Shown in pieces: positions 52,565 to 62,279 of a stretch of 64,000 nt of DNA (position 1 is its first letter; every line of letters begins with the position of its first letter). The stretch spans positions 1 through 64,000 of the forward strand of contig JAAEZZ010000013.1 of assembly GCA_018222605.1 (NCBI GenBank), written 5' to 3'. Origin of the DNA: Alphaproteobacteria bacterium. GTDB taxonomy: Bacteria; Pseudomonadota; Alphaproteobacteria; Caulobacterales; Hyphomonadaceae. The position numbers were made by a program, and so were the translations under genes. The notes below the pieces were generated by a model, which worked only from the letters and a program-made list of their open reading frames with translations, was not told the DNA's origin and did no database searches.

Positions 52565-53674
52565 ATGAAAACCGCAAACGATATTGTGCAGGAAGACCTG
52601 GCTGACATTGGCCACCGTCTGTCTGCAGAGTTTGGCGAAATGGCAGGCAAGAAGCTATTGATTGTCGGGGGTGCCGGCTTTCTTGGCTATTATCTAGTGC
52701 AGGCTCCGCTGGCCTGGAACAAGACCGGCAAAGGCGCGCCGATTGACGTGACCGTTTATGACAACTGGATCCGCGGAAAACCTGACTGGATACAGGTGCT
52801 GGAAGGCGATGAGCACCTCAAATTGGTTACGCATGACATCACCCATCCGATGCCGGAAGATGCGGAAGACTATGATTACATCATCCACGCTGCCTCGATC
52901 GCCTCTCCGATCTATTACCGGAAATACCCTATCGAGACGATGGATGCGAATGTCGATGGCCTGCGCCACCTGCTGAACTTCGCGATGAAGAAACAGGCCA
53001 CCGGCAATCCGCTGTCAGGTTTTCTGTTCTACTCCACGAGCGAGATCTATGGTGATCCGACGCCGGAGAATATTCCGACACCGGAGACCTATCGCGGCAA
53101 TGTCTCCTGCACCGGCCCCCGCGCATGTTATGATGAGTCCAAGCGCTATGGTGAAACGCTGTGCGTGAACTTTGCGCGCCAGCATGGTCTGCACATAACG
53201 ATAGCTCGCCCGTTCAATAATTATGGCCCGGGCCTGAAAATCACCGATCGCCGCGTGCTGCCGGACTTTGCCCGCGATGTGTTCGAAGGTCGTGACATCG
53301 TGATGCTGTCTGATGGCTCTCCGACGCGCACTTTCTGCTACATCGCGGATGCGATTGTCGGATACTACAAGGTGCTGGTCAAAGGCGAGCCAGGCGAGAG
53401 CTACAATATCGGGACGGATGCGGAAGAAGTCTCGATGGCAAAACTGGCCGATGAAGTTGTGAAGGTCGCCACAGCGAACTGGGACTATAAGGGCCAGGTC
53501 GTGCGCAAGACCTCCAGCGACAAGGAATATCTGACCGATAATCCGAACCGCCGCTGCCCCGTCATTGACAAAGCCCGTAACCAGCTTGGCTATGAGCCGA
53601 AAGTTCATTTCGAAGAGGGCCTTGAACGCGCCCTGATCTGGTATTCCGGAAACATGGTGGCAGAGGACGCCTGA
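52565..53674 (+). CDS. NAD-dependent epimerase/dehydratase, UDP-glucuronate decarboxylase-like
   Basis: 369 residues. Rossmann motif LLIVGGAGFLGYYLV at about 30-44, FYSTSEIYGDP, the catalytic ACYDESKRYGE (Tyr-x3-Lys) and ARPFNNYGPG. The pattern is that of the extended SDR UDP-xylose synthase group, which converts UDP-glucuronate to UDP-xylose. The UDP-glucose dehydrogenase gene follows after one base and would provide its substrate. A 4-keto-sugar epimerase role is an alternative. Confidence 0.85.
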   Translation: MKTANDIVQEDLADIGHRLSAEFGEMAGKKLLIVGGAGFLGYYLVQAPLAWNKTGKGAPIDVTVYDNWIRGKPDWIQVLEGDEHLKLVTHDITHPMPEDAEDYDYIIHAASIASPIYYRKYPIETMDANVDGLRHLLNFAMKKQATGNPLSGFLFYSTSEIYGDPTPENIPTPETYRGNVSCTGPRACYDESKRYGETLCVNFARQHGLHITIARPFNNYGPGLKITDRRVLPDFARDVFEGRDIVMLSDGSPTRTFCYIADAIVGYYKVLVKGEPGESYNIGTDAEEVSMAKLADEVVKVATANWDYKGQVVRKTSSDKEYLTDNPNRRCPVIDKARNQLGYEPKVHFEEGLERALIWYSGNMVAEDA

Positions 53675-53675
53675 G

Positions 53676-55010
53676 ATGAAAGTATCCGTAATCGGCACAG
53701 GCTATGTTGGTCTCGTTTCCGGGGCCTGCCTATCGCATCTAGGACATACGGTCGTCTGTGTGGATGTCGATCCGCGCAAGGTCGACATGATCGTGGAAAA
53801 GAACCCGCCCATCTATGAGAAGGGCCTTCAGGAATTACTGGACGATAACGTCCCTGCGCGTCTGACCGCGACGACAGATTTGCGCAAAGCAGTGCTGGAG
53901 TCCGACCTGTCGCTCATCGCTGTCGGCACGCCCTTTGACGGCCAGATCATTGACCTCAAATACATCCGTCAGGTCGCGAAGGAAATCGGCGAAGCCCTGA
54001 AGGACAAATCTGATTATCACATGGTTGTCGTGAAGAGCACAGTGGTGCCCGGCACAACGACCGATGTGGTTCTGCCCATTCTGGAAGAGGCGTCAGGCAA
54101 GACGGCTGGGGTCGATTTCGGCGTTGGCATGAACCCGGAATTCCTGCGTGAAGGCGAAGCGATCGAGGACTTCATGCAGCCTGACCGGATTGTGTTCGGT
54201 GGTATTGATGAGCGATCCATCGACTCCCTTGCGGCCCTCTATGAGGTGTTCGACAAGGCAGACAAGGTACGCACCGATCCGCGCACGGCGGAAATGATCA
54301 AGTATACGGCGAACTCGCTGCTTGCGACTCTGATCTCTTTCTCCAACGAGATTGCCAATCTCTGCGCTGCACAGAAAGTTGATGTGGCTGAAGCGATGCA
54401 TGGTGTTCACCTGGACCGCCGGTTCTCGCCTATCCTGCCATCGGGTGAGCGCGTTTCACCTGGCTTTGTATCCTATGTCTGGCCCGGCGCGGGCTTTGGA
54501 GGCTCATGCTTCCCGAAGGATGTTAAGGCGCTTGTTGCACATGGCGAGAATGGCGGCGTGCCGATGCAGCTGCTCAAATCCGTGATTGATGTGAACAATC
54601 GTCAGCCCCAGAAAATGGTGGATATGCTGGAGGACCGCCTGGGCGATATCTCCGGGCGCAAGGTGACCGTACTGGGCGTCGCTTTCAAGCCGGGCACAGA
54701 TGACATCCGCGAAAGCCCAGCCATTCCGGTTATTCGTAAACTTGCGGACAAGGGTGTGGTTGTGACGGCCTTTGACCCGATTGCCCGGCACGAAGCAGAG
54801 CGGGAACTGGGGGACAGCCTTAGCTTCCGCGACACGCTGGACGAGGCCATTGCAGATGCCGAAGCCATCCTGATCATGACGGCGTGGCCAGAGTTCAAGG
54901 CCCTGCCGGAGATGATTTCGAAACTGCCGAACGCGCCCCTGCTGGTGGACGGGCGCCGGATGATCGAGAAAAACAGCGTGCCACACTATGCCGGCATTGG
55001 CCTTCGGTAA
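53676..55010 (+). CDS. ugd: UDP-glucose 6-dehydrogenase
   Basis: 444 residues starting MKVSVIGTGYVGLVSGACLS. The catalytic cysteine C278 lies in GAGFGGSCFPKDVKAL, and GMNPEFLREGEAIEDF and VLGVAFKPGTDDIRESPA complete the family motifs. It oxidises UDP-glucose to UDP-glucuronate with two NAD. It follows the decarboxylase-like gene after one base, an operon for UDP-sugars. Confidence 0.95.
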   Translation: MKVSVIGTGYVGLVSGACLSHLGHTVVCVDVDPRKVDMIVEKNPPIYEKGLQELLDDNVPARLTATTDLRKAVLESDLSLIAVGTPFDGQIIDLKYIRQVAKEIGEALKDKSDYHMVVVKSTVVPGTTTDVVLPILEEASGKTAGVDFGVGMNPEFLREGEAIEDFMQPDRIVFGGIDERSIDSLAALYEVFDKADKVRTDPRTAEMIKYTANSLLATLISFSNEIANLCAAQKVDVAEAMHGVHLDRRFSPILPSGERVSPGFVSYVWPGAGFGGSCFPKDVKALVAHGENGGVPMQLLKSVIDVNNRQPQKMVDMLEDRLGDISGRKVTVLGVAFKPGTDDIRESPAIPVIRKLADKGVVVTAFDPIARHEAERELGDSLSFRDTLDEAIADAEAILIMTAWPEFKALPEMISKLPNAPLLVDGRRMIEKNSVPHYAGIGLR

Positions 55011-55031
55011 ACGAAAAATGGACAAGCTTGC

Positions 55032-57170
55032 TCAGCCTTGAGGCTGGGTGAGCTCCCGTCCGTCCAGACTTGCGACAGCGCGAAGTCCCCACAGGGAATT
55101 TGCGCCAAAGAGCTGAGCACCCGGCTGTAGCAATTCCGCATAGTCCACGGGCCTGATCTCGGAGGGCGTGCCCTTTTCCTGAAGGCGACGAAGAATGCTG
55201 GCGCGCATATAGCCGGGCCGTACGCCCTCTTCTTCCGGCGGCGTTACCCAGACGCCATCCGCCGTTACGAGGAACAAGTTCCCCATGGCGAGACCAGCGG
55301 GCCTTCCAGCCAGGTTGAGCATGAGGGCCTCATCTGCCCCTGCCTCAATGGCTTGCCGCCGCGCGGCGAGATTGTCGCCATAGCTGGTCGATTTGATCTG
55401 TGACAGAGGAGACGTCTCATTCCGGCGTATGGACGCCGTGATCACCCTCATGGGTGCATAGGGCCGCGTGTCCGATAGCGGCGTGGCGCTGAGTACGGTC
55501 AGAGGCTCGCTGCTCGTGGCCTCCGCTCCGCGCCCACCTGCCCCGCGACTGACGGTGATCCTCAGGGCGGCGTCACCCGCGACGCGCCCGGCGAACTGCT
55601 GCAGGGCCTGCTTCAAGGTTTCATCCTGCGGGACACCATTTATTCCGAGGGCGGAGAGAGAGCGCTTCAGGAGGGCGATGTGCTCATCGAGACCTTCAAT
55701 GCCGCCTCCTGACAGGTGCAGGGTTTCAAAGCATCCGTCCCCCAGCAGAAACGCCCTGTCCCGCACAGATACTTCGGGCAAGGCCACACGAGCCGTCCCC
55801 TTGAAGGCAATGTCCATAGGTTCTGACATGCTATCCTCCATCAGCGCGCGGATTACAGCAGACGCCTTGTCCAGTGTTTCTTGATACTCTTCCGACGGAA
55901 CAGAATCCGAGACGATCCCGCCCCCTGACCGGAAATGGCCTATCCAGCCACCATCCTGCTGCCGGGCCATGGCCACGGTGCGGATCAGGATGGAGGATTC
56001 CATGTTCCCGTCAGGGGTCATCCAGACGAGTGAGCCGCAATAGGGCCCGCGAGCTTCCTGCTCCAGTTCGGCAATGATCTGCATGGCCCGTATCTTTGGC
56101 GCGCCTGTGATGGACCCGCCCGGAAACGCCGCCCGAATGACATCCAGTGCATCGCAGCCCTCTTCTAGATCGCTCGTTACAGTCGAGACGAGATGGTGGA
56201 CATTCGCATAGCTCTCAAGCGCATTCAGTTTCGGCACCTTGACGCTGCCCGGTTTGGAGACGCGCGAAAGATCATTGCGCATCAGGTCTACAATCATCAG
56301 GTTTTCCGCACGGTCCTTTTCGGAGTTCACCAATTCGTCGACCAAGCGCTTGTCTTCCTGCGGTGTTTTTCCGCGGGGGCGTGTGCCTTTTATGGGCTGA
56401 GTGGTTACCTGGTGGACGCCTGCTGCTGTGACCTGCACTTTCAGAAATCGCTCGGGCGAATTCGAGACAAGCGCGTGATCGGGCAAGCGGTAATAGGCCG
56501 AGAATGGCGCCGGGCTGTTTTCCGACAGGCGGCGCATGAGCTCATAGGGATGCGCGCCGGCCTCCAGATCGAAATCGAAGCGTTGGGAAATGTTTGCCTG
56601 AAAGCAATCCCCGGCATGGATGTAGGCCACGGCGCGGGCGATGCTTTGCTCATAGTTTGTTCGCCCCATGGTTTTGCGCGGCTCATGGCGCGCTAACCGC
56701 GCAGGACGAGGCGCATGGGCACGCAGAGAGATCAGCTCTCTCAAGGAAGGCTCGTCCTTGCCGCCCCATGACCAGCGCCAGCATTCGGCCCTGTGCCTGA
56801 AATGATCAAACGCGATGACCTCCGGATAAAGGCCCAGTGCGATATCCGGCCAGCCTTCACGCTCCGGACCAGCTTCCAGGTTTGGTAGCAAGGCACGACC
56901 ATATTCATAGGAAAGCAAGCCAGCCCAGCCACCGCAGAAAGGGGGTGCATCGGCTGGGCACTCAAAGTCCAACTGGCGCGTCATCGCCCGGATTTGATCA
57001 ATATGCCGCGCGTCGCTGGCGGTATCCGTAGTCACCACGCTGACCGGATTTGCGCAGATATAGCTCCAGCGTGCGCCAGGGCTGTAGAGCAGCAGCGCAT
57101 AGGCGCTGTCACGCAGGGGCTCGAAAGCCTCAAGCGGGTCGCACCATGGGATGGGGTCGCGGCGAAACAT
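55032..57170 (-). CDS. pabB: Aminodeoxychorismate synthase component I fused to 4-amino-4-deoxychorismate lyase
   Basis: 712 residues. About 1-450 is a chorismate-binding domain with INPSENRA-type GSITGAPKIRAMQIIAELE, TQPIKGTRPRGKT and RNDLSRVSKPGSVKV. About 455-712 is a PabC-type PLP lyase with LGDGCFETLHLSGG and the Schiff-base lysine in SQIKSTSYGDNLAARR. Together these steps make p-aminobenzoate for folate. The fusion is known in several bacteria. The glutaminase partner PabA is not in the window. Confidence 0.92.
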   Translation of the reverse strand: MFRRDPIPWCDPLEAFEPLRDSAYALLLYSPGARWSYICANPVSVVTTDTASDARHIDQIRAMTRQLDFECPADAPPFCGGWAGLLSYEYGRALLPNLEAGPEREGWPDIALGLYPEVIAFDHFRHRAECWRWSWGGKDEPSLRELISLRAHAPRPARLARHEPRKTMGRTNYEQSIARAVAYIHAGDCFQANISQRFDFDLEAGAHPYELMRRLSENSPAPFSAYYRLPDHALVSNSPERFLKVQVTAAGVHQVTTQPIKGTRPRGKTPQEDKRLVDELVNSEKDRAENLMIVDLMRNDLSRVSKPGSVKVPKLNALESYANVHHLVSTVTSDLEEGCDALDVIRAAFPGGSITGAPKIRAMQIIAELEQEARGPYCGSLVWMTPDGNMESSILIRTVAMARQQDGGWIGHFRSGGGIVSDSVPSEEYQETLDKASAVIRALMEDSMSEPMDIAFKGTARVALPEVSVRDRAFLLGDGCFETLHLSGGGIEGLDEHIALLKRSLSALGINGVPQDETLKQALQQFAGRVAGDAALRITVSRGAGGRGAEATSSEPLTVLSATPLSDTRPYAPMRVITASIRRNETSPLSQIKSTSYGDNLAARRQAIEAGADEALMLNLAGRPAGLAMGNLFLVTADGVWVTPPEEEGVRPGYMRASILRRLQEKGTPSEIRPVDYAELLQPGAQLFGANSLWGLRAVASLDGRELTQPQG

Positions 57171-57506
57171 CGGCCTCAGACAATCCTGATAAAGCTAAAT
57201 CCAGCAGATCGCCTGTCTTAGCGGGGAAGTCGCACGGGCGAAAGCAGCGGCTTTGGGCGTAACCGCTGCATTTCGCGAAGCTTGATCCAGAATCGGCCCA
57301 GCGCATTGAATCCAATGGCAATACACCAGAATGGCGAGACCACATGAAACTGCGAATACACAAAATACAAACGTTTGTGTTGACGCCTGCCCGCGGCTTT
57401 GTATGGTCCGATTCAATAATGGGAGCCCGTCATGTCGGGACCCGAGATAAAGCACAGCATCATCGTGAGCCTGCCTTGATGCCCCGATGCTGAGGAGGAC
57501 AAGACA
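57171..57506. other. Intergenic region between pabB and the SGNH gene
   Basis: 336 bases with no supported gene. It holds the operator and promoter described at 57366-57407 and a GAGGAGG ribosome binding site for the SGNH gene. The pabB promoter should also lie here but is not obvious. Confidence 0.6.
57366..57407 (+). promoter_or_regulatory. LacI-type operator and promoter of the first SGNH gene
   Basis: The perfect palindrome ACAAACGTTTGT (57367-57378) has the central CG of LacI/GalR operators. It touches a promoter with TTGACG (57380-57385) and TATGGT (57402-57407), 16 bases apart. A repressor bound there would block RNA polymerase. The same core recurs at 59819-59830 and 63545-63555. Confidence 0.65.
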
Positions 57507-58364
57507 ATGAAGCTGACCCACACTTTCCTGGCATCCATGGCCCTGGCCTCACTTGGCATGACCGCTCATGCGGAAGAGCCTGCTGAGACGCCCGCCCCTC
57601 ATGTATGCCCGGAATTGAGTCCTGAGGCCGCCGTCTTCATGGAGGGGGTCGTCGAACGGATGATGGACCCCAACAGCAATTTCACCCATGCCTCCGTCCT
57701 TAGCGCACCGGAATTTCCTGAGATCCGCGCGCGGGATGAGCGCCTCCTCAAGGAGGATTGGGGCAATGTCTGCAAATACCAGAAAGACAATGAAAAGGTG
57801 CTTGAAGGCCCTGCCCCGAAAGTGGTGTTCATGGGCGACTCCATCACGGAATTCTGGCGCGTTGGAGACAAGGATCTCTTCAGCGATGGTGTGATTGATC
57901 GCGGCATCAGCGGCCAGACATCATCGCAAATGGTGGTTCGATTCTGGCAGGATGTTGTAGCGCTGAAACCTGCCGTGGTTCACATCATGGCCGGGACAAA
58001 TGATCTGGCCGAGAATACCGGCTATGTCAGCGACGAAACCTACAAGAACAATATCCGTACCATGACGACATTGGCCCAAAGCAAGGACATTGCCGTCATT
58101 CTTGCAAGCATCCCGCCCGCCGATGTATTCGGCTGGCGACCGGAACTCCAACCGGCCGAGCGAATTGAAACCCTCAATGCCTGGCTTGAAGAGTATGCTG
58201 CCGAAGTCGGCGCGGTTTATGTGGATTATCATAGCCTTCTATCTGAAGACGGACAGGGTATGACCGCCGAGTACACGCCTGACGGGGTACACCCGAACCG
58301 GCTAGGCTATGCGGCGATCCATGACACGGCGGAAACCGCAATCGCCAAAGCCCTACAAGACTGA
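57507..58364 (+). CDS. Exported SGNH/GDSL hydrolase
   Basis: 285 residues. A signal peptide (MKLTHTFLASMALASLGMTAHA) predicts periplasmic location. SGNH blocks: VVFMGDSITEF (Ser), GISGQTS (Gly), MAGTNDLAEN (Asn) and DGVHPNRLGY (Asp-His). It is likely an ester hydrolase, perhaps removing acetyl groups from a carbohydrate, as the cluster context suggests. GAGGAGG precedes the ATG. It precedes a second, unrelated-looking SGNH gene by 46 bases. Confidence 0.88.
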   Translation: MKLTHTFLASMALASLGMTAHAEEPAETPAPHVCPELSPEAAVFMEGVVERMMDPNSNFTHASVLSAPEFPEIRARDERLLKEDWGNVCKYQKDNEKVLEGPAPKVVFMGDSITEFWRVGDKDLFSDGVIDRGISGQTSSQMVVRFWQDVVALKPAVVHIMAGTNDLAENTGYVSDETYKNNIRTMTTLAQSKDIAVILASIPPADVFGWRPELQPAERIETLNAWLEEYAAEVGAVYVDYHSLLSEDGQGMTAEYTPDGVHPNRLGYAAIHDTAETAIAKALQD

Positions 58365-58410
58365 GACCTGACACATTGGGAGTCATCCCGAAGAAACCGG
58401 ACCTGAGCAC

Positions 58411-59682
58411 ATGACACGTACCTCTCTGCGAAAGCCTTCGGGCGTATTGGCCCTTCTTGCCTCCAGCGCCGCATTGATGCTGGCCGCCTGCCAGACGATG
58501 GAAGCCCAGCCCGTCCCATCCGAAAACTGGGTTGCGACATGGGCCAGTAGCCCTTCCCTGCCGGTACCGCCAGAAGCTGCCCCGCGCGGCATGGTTGCGC
58601 CCCGACTTGATGGCACGGTGCGCTATTTCATGCGCGTCAGTGTAGGCGGCGAGAGAGTCCGTATCGTTCTGGATGGCGGCCCGAGTATTGACCGTCTGTC
58701 CATCGGCTCTGCCAGCATCGCGCTTGCAGATGCCGATGGCATTGATACAGGCACAATCCGCTCCCTGAAATTCTCTGGACGGGATGACCTGCTTCTGCTT
58801 TCCGCTGGCGCGCCGGTCTGGAGCGACCCTGTGGATCTGGAGGTTCCAGATGGCAGCGTCGTGGCTGTCAGCCTCTATCTGCGCGAACCTGTGAATATCG
58901 CTCAAGCGGACCCACAACTCATCGCGTATGTTTCCCCAGGTGCAGATCAGACCCGCAGTCAAAAGCTTGAGAACAGCAAGACACTTGTCGGGCAACCGCT
59001 GGTATCCGCCATCCACACCGACAATGCGGATGTGGACCGCGTGATCGTGGCTTTCGGCGATTCCATCACGGACGGCATGGGCAGCCAGGATCCATTGATG
59101 AGAGGATGGCCGGACTATCTGGCCCAGCGGATGCGCGCCGAAGGCATGGACGACGTAGCCATTGTGAATCACGGCATTGGCGGAAACCGCCTGCTTCAGG
59201 ACAGCGTAGGCCAAAGCGCCCTCGCCCGCTTCGACCGCGATGTGCTGGCGATGCCCGGCGTAACAGATGTCATAATTCTGGAAGGCATCAATGATATTGG
59301 CGTCAGCGGCCTGGTCATGCCCGGCCGGACAGAGCCCTATGATGCGCTGACCGCAGCCGACATCACAGCCGCCTATACCCAACTTATTGACAGGGCGCAC
59401 GCTTACGGCATCCGTGTGATCGGCGCCACCCTGACACCTGATCTCGGCTCTCCCTTCCCAGGCTATGCCACTGAGGAGAAAGACATCATACGCAACGAGG
59501 TGAACGAGTGGATCCGCAATAGCGGCGCGTTTGATGCCGTGATCGACTTCGACATGGCCGTGCGCGATCCGGAAAACCCGGCTTATCTGGCAGAAAAGTA
59601 CAATTCAGGCGACCGAATTCACCCCTCAGATGTTGGATACATGGCAATGTCGGAGTCGATTGATCTCGACCTGTTTCGCTGA
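58411..59682 (+). CDS. Lipoprotein SGNH hydrolase with N-terminal domain, XynE-like
   Basis: 423 residues. The signal ends in LMLAAC, a lipobox, so a lipid-anchored protein is expected. A beta-rich domain covers about 30-195 (RYFMRVSVGGERVRIVLD). The SGNH domain follows: IVAFGDSITDGMGSQ, GIGGNRLL, ILEGINDIG and DRIHPSDVGY. This layout resembles XynE-type esterases. It probably deacetylates an extracellular polysaccharide. Same direction as the first SGNH gene. Confidence 0.88.
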   Translation: MTRTSLRKPSGVLALLASSAALMLAACQTMEAQPVPSENWVATWASSPSLPVPPEAAPRGMVAPRLDGTVRYFMRVSVGGERVRIVLDGGPSIDRLSIGSASIALADADGIDTGTIRSLKFSGRDDLLLLSAGAPVWSDPVDLEVPDGSVVAVSLYLREPVNIAQADPQLIAYVSPGADQTRSQKLENSKTLVGQPLVSAIHTDNADVDRVIVAFGDSITDGMGSQDPLMRGWPDYLAQRMRAEGMDDVAIVNHGIGGNRLLQDSVGQSALARFDRDVLAMPGVTDVIILEGINDIGVSGLVMPGRTEPYDALTAADITAAYTQLIDRAHAYGIRVIGATLTPDLGSPFPGYATEEKDIIRNEVNEWIRNSGAFDAVIDFDMAVRDPENPAYLAEKYNSGDRIHPSDVGYMAMSESIDLDLFR

Positions 59683-59816
59683 GCGGCCTCCGGACCGCAC
59701 CTGACTTGACCCAGAGGAGACGGAAGCCTGTGAAGCCTCTCAACAGCCTTCACACCTTTGGCTTTCTGACGCACGAAACGCAAAAGACCAGAATGGAGAT
59801 GAGCGGCCGCGATGAA

Positions 59817-59845
59817 TTTACAAACGTTTGCATTTCTCGTAGCGT
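59817..59845 (+). promoter_or_regulatory. LacI-type operator within the predicted MFS gene promoter
   Basis: The palindrome CAAACGTTTG (59821-59830) lies between a -35-like TTTACA (59817-59822) and a -10-like TAGCGT (59840-59845), 17 bases apart. It shares TACAAACGTTTG with the 57367 site and GCATTT with the 63545 site. It is 40 bases upstream of the MFS start. Confidence 0.65.
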
Positions 59846-59869
59846 TCTCCCATACCGAGGAACATTGAT

Positions 59870-61144
59870 ATGAGCTCATTGGATAGTTCCGCCTCATCAG
59901 GCGCTGAACAGACGCGCACCGGGTACCCGCTGGTGACCGCCCTCACCTATGCGATGTTCTTCATGTTCGCCATGACGACCGACGCGGTCGGTGAGATCAT
60001 CAGTATCGCCAAGGAGGAGATGAACCTCTCCAATACCGAGGCAAGCCTGTTCCACTGGGCGACCATGGTCGGCATTGCGCTGAGCGGCATTCTGCTGGGC
60101 TCACTCGCCGACTCGATCGGCCGCAAAAAGGCGATCATTGTCGGCTTGGCCGTGTACGCAATTTCGTGCGCTGCGTTCTTCGGGTTCAGCTCATTTGCCT
60201 TCTATCTAGGCCTGCTGTTTGCAGGCGGTCTCGCGATTGGCGTGTTCAAGACGGCCATCCTTGCGCTAATTGGCGATATTGCAGTTTCCACGCATGACCA
60301 TACGCGCCGCATGAATGCCTGTGAAGGCTTCTTCGGGATTGGTGCGATCATCGGTCCGATGATTGTGGTGTCGCTCGACAAGGCCGGCCTATCCTGGCGC
60401 TGGCTCTACCTGTTTGCTGCCGCGATGTGTGTGGTGATGATTATTGCCTCGCTGAGAACGACCTATCCCTCTGTTCCTCGCAGCAAGAAACCTGAGAACG
60501 AGAAGACAGACACAGACCTGCTCAGCACTATTCGCCTGATGGGGAACCGTTATGCGATGGGCTTTTCCATAGCCATTGCTCTCTATGTGGCGTGCGAAGT
60601 GTCAATTTTCGTCTGGGCCCCAACCCTGTTTGCGGACTTTACCGGCACGCCACTGGCCACAGCTGTCGCGGCCTATGCCGTGATGATCTTCTTCATCCTG
60701 CGCGCTCTGGGCCGGTTCCTGGCCGTCTGGATCCTTCAAATGTTTGACTGGAAGCTTGTCATGGCAGCGTTCACGGGCGTGATCTTCCTGTGCTTCCTGC
60801 TGAGCGCCGTGATGGGCAAGGCAACGGCCGTGTTCCTGCTGCCCTTCTCCGGCCTGTTCATGTCCATGATCTATCCTACTTTCAACTCGAAGGGCATCAG
60901 CTGCCTTCCCAAGGCAAAGCATGGTGCCGCAGCGGGCCTGATCCTGTTCTTCACGGCAGTCTCGGCCGCCTTTGCCCCGCTTCTGATGGGCTATGTCAGC
61001 GATACATTCGGCGGCGGGAACATGGAAATTGGCTTCCGTCTGGCCACCATCTTCGCAGGCCTGCTTTTCGTCTTCGCCATTTACAACGCCATTGCAGATC
61101 CGGCCGGCAGCACGCTCGCCGAAGCTGACTCCCAAGAATACTGA
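59870..61144 (+). CDS. MFS sugar/organic solute transporter
   Basis: 424 residues, about twelve hydrophobic helices. The loop 2-3 motif LLGSLADSIGRKKAIIVG is typical of the major facilitator superfamily. The helical composition resembles sugar or organic acid symporters. It probably imports the substrate of the cytoplasmic hydrolase encoded nine bases downstream. An operator and promoter precede it. Confidence 0.9.
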   Translation: MSSLDSSASSGAEQTRTGYPLVTALTYAMFFMFAMTTDAVGEIISIAKEEMNLSNTEASLFHWATMVGIALSGILLGSLADSIGRKKAIIVGLAVYAISCAAFFGFSSFAFYLGLLFAGGLAIGVFKTAILALIGDIAVSTHDHTRRMNACEGFFGIGAIIGPMIVVSLDKAGLSWRWLYLFAAAMCVVMIIASLRTTYPSVPRSKKPENEKTDTDLLSTIRLMGNRYAMGFSIAIALYVACEVSIFVWAPTLFADFTGTPLATAVAAYAVMIFFILRALGRFLAVWILQMFDWKLVMAAFTGVIFLCFLLSAVMGKATAVFLLPFSGLFMSMIYPTFNSKGISCLPKAKHGAAAGLILFFTAVSAAFAPLLMGYVSDTFGGGNMEIGFRLATIFAGLLFVFAIYNAIADPAGSTLAEADSQEY

Positions 61145-61153
61145 GACGCATAT

Positions 61154-62278
61154 ATGTCTACCCAAAAACCGACACCGGTTCCGCCGCCGTCGCCCCTTCG
61201 CTTTGAGAATGGTATCGCGCATCCTGACCTTTGGCTGTGGGATTCCTGGACGACGCAGCTAAATGGCAAGACCCACCTCTACAGCCTGGCACTGAGCCGG
61301 GTCGACTCTGCCGGACATCAGGTAAAGGAATCCGAGCGCAACAATTACCCCTTCCACATCCGCCACTTTGTCTCTTCAGATGAAGGCATGACGTGGACGG
61401 ATGAAGGCGTTTTCCTTGAACCGAAAGATATTGGCGATGGCGCATTTGCCCGCAATGTCTGGAGCGGCTCTATCCTGGCCAGACCTGAAGGCGGCTGGGT
61501 CTGTGGCTTTACGGGTGTGCGCGAAGTCAATGCTCTGGCGCCTTTCCTGCAAACCATATGTCTTGCCTCATCCGAGGATGGGACGCGCCTGAGCACGCCT
61601 CCCAAAAGCGCGCTCTCCTGTCCGCAACGTGACTATGACGAAATCCGGGCTGCGGGATATTACCTTGCCGAGAAAGACAAGATCGGCGCCCATGATGGTG
61701 AAGAAGGCGGGCCCATTCTGGCCTGGCGCGACCCATTCATTCTGGAAGATGAGCAAGGCAAGCTGGAAGTGTTCTGGTCGGCCAAGGTGTCGCCAGCACG
61801 CGGCGCTGTCGCGCATGCAACCATTGTTCAGACCGGCGACGATTTCCGCATAGAGACGCTGCACCCTCCCATGACGCTTCCCGATGATGAGACTTTCACT
61901 CAGGCCGAAGTACCGAAAGTTTACCGGGACGCCAAGGCTGGCGTGTACTACCTCATCATCTCGGCCTGTGATCGCCTCAGCGAAACGCAACCTGCGGACG
62001 AGGTTACCAAGAAGCTGCGGCTCTACAAGGCGCCATCCATACGCGGGCCATGGATTTCCGCGTTTCCGGAACAGGACTCTGTCATCCCCGGGACAGAGAA
62101 TCTGTTTGGCGCGAGTATCATGAACACGGACTTCGACGCAGGCATTCTGCGCCTGATCGCACCTTATACTGAGTATGCGTCAGCCGACCTGCAGCTTACC
62201 TTCCCGCTGCCTGTCGACATTCAGCTTCCTCAGCAAAGCGCAGACATCGCCCCTAAAACAGACGCAGACGTCAGCTAG
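61154..62278 (+). CDS. GH32/GH68-like five-bladed beta-propeller glycoside hydrolase
   Basis: 374 residues, no signal peptide, so cytoplasmic. Three acidic landmarks of the beta-fructosidase clan are visible: nucleophile-type WLWDSW (D30), WRDPFIL (D193) and QAEVPKVY (E252); NVWSGSILARPEGG at 101-114 fits GH68 better than GH32. It may cleave sucrose or a beta-fructoside. It follows the transporter gene after nine bases. A divergent substrate, or a GH43-like role, is possible because overall similarity is low. Confidence 0.72.
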   Translation: MSTQKPTPVPPPSPLRFENGIAHPDLWLWDSWTTQLNGKTHLYSLALSRVDSAGHQVKESERNNYPFHIRHFVSSDEGMTWTDEGVFLEPKDIGDGAFARNVWSGSILARPEGGWVCGFTGVREVNALAPFLQTICLASSEDGTRLSTPPKSALSCPQRDYDEIRAAGYYLAEKDKIGAHDGEEGGPILAWRDPFILEDEQGKLEVFWSAKVSPARGAVAHATIVQTGDDFRIETLHPPMTLPDDETFTQAEVPKVYRDAKAGVYYLIISACDRLSETQPADEVTKKLRLYKAPSIRGPWISAFPEQDSVIPGTENLFGASIMNTDFDAGILRLIAPYTEYASADLQLTFPLPVDIQLPQQSADIAPKTDADVS

Positions 62279-62279
62279 T

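Noticed and set aside
58174..59400. Minus-strand frame of 408 codons opposite the second SGNH gene
   Set aside because: Mirror frame of a certain hydrolase with lipobox and SGNH blocks.
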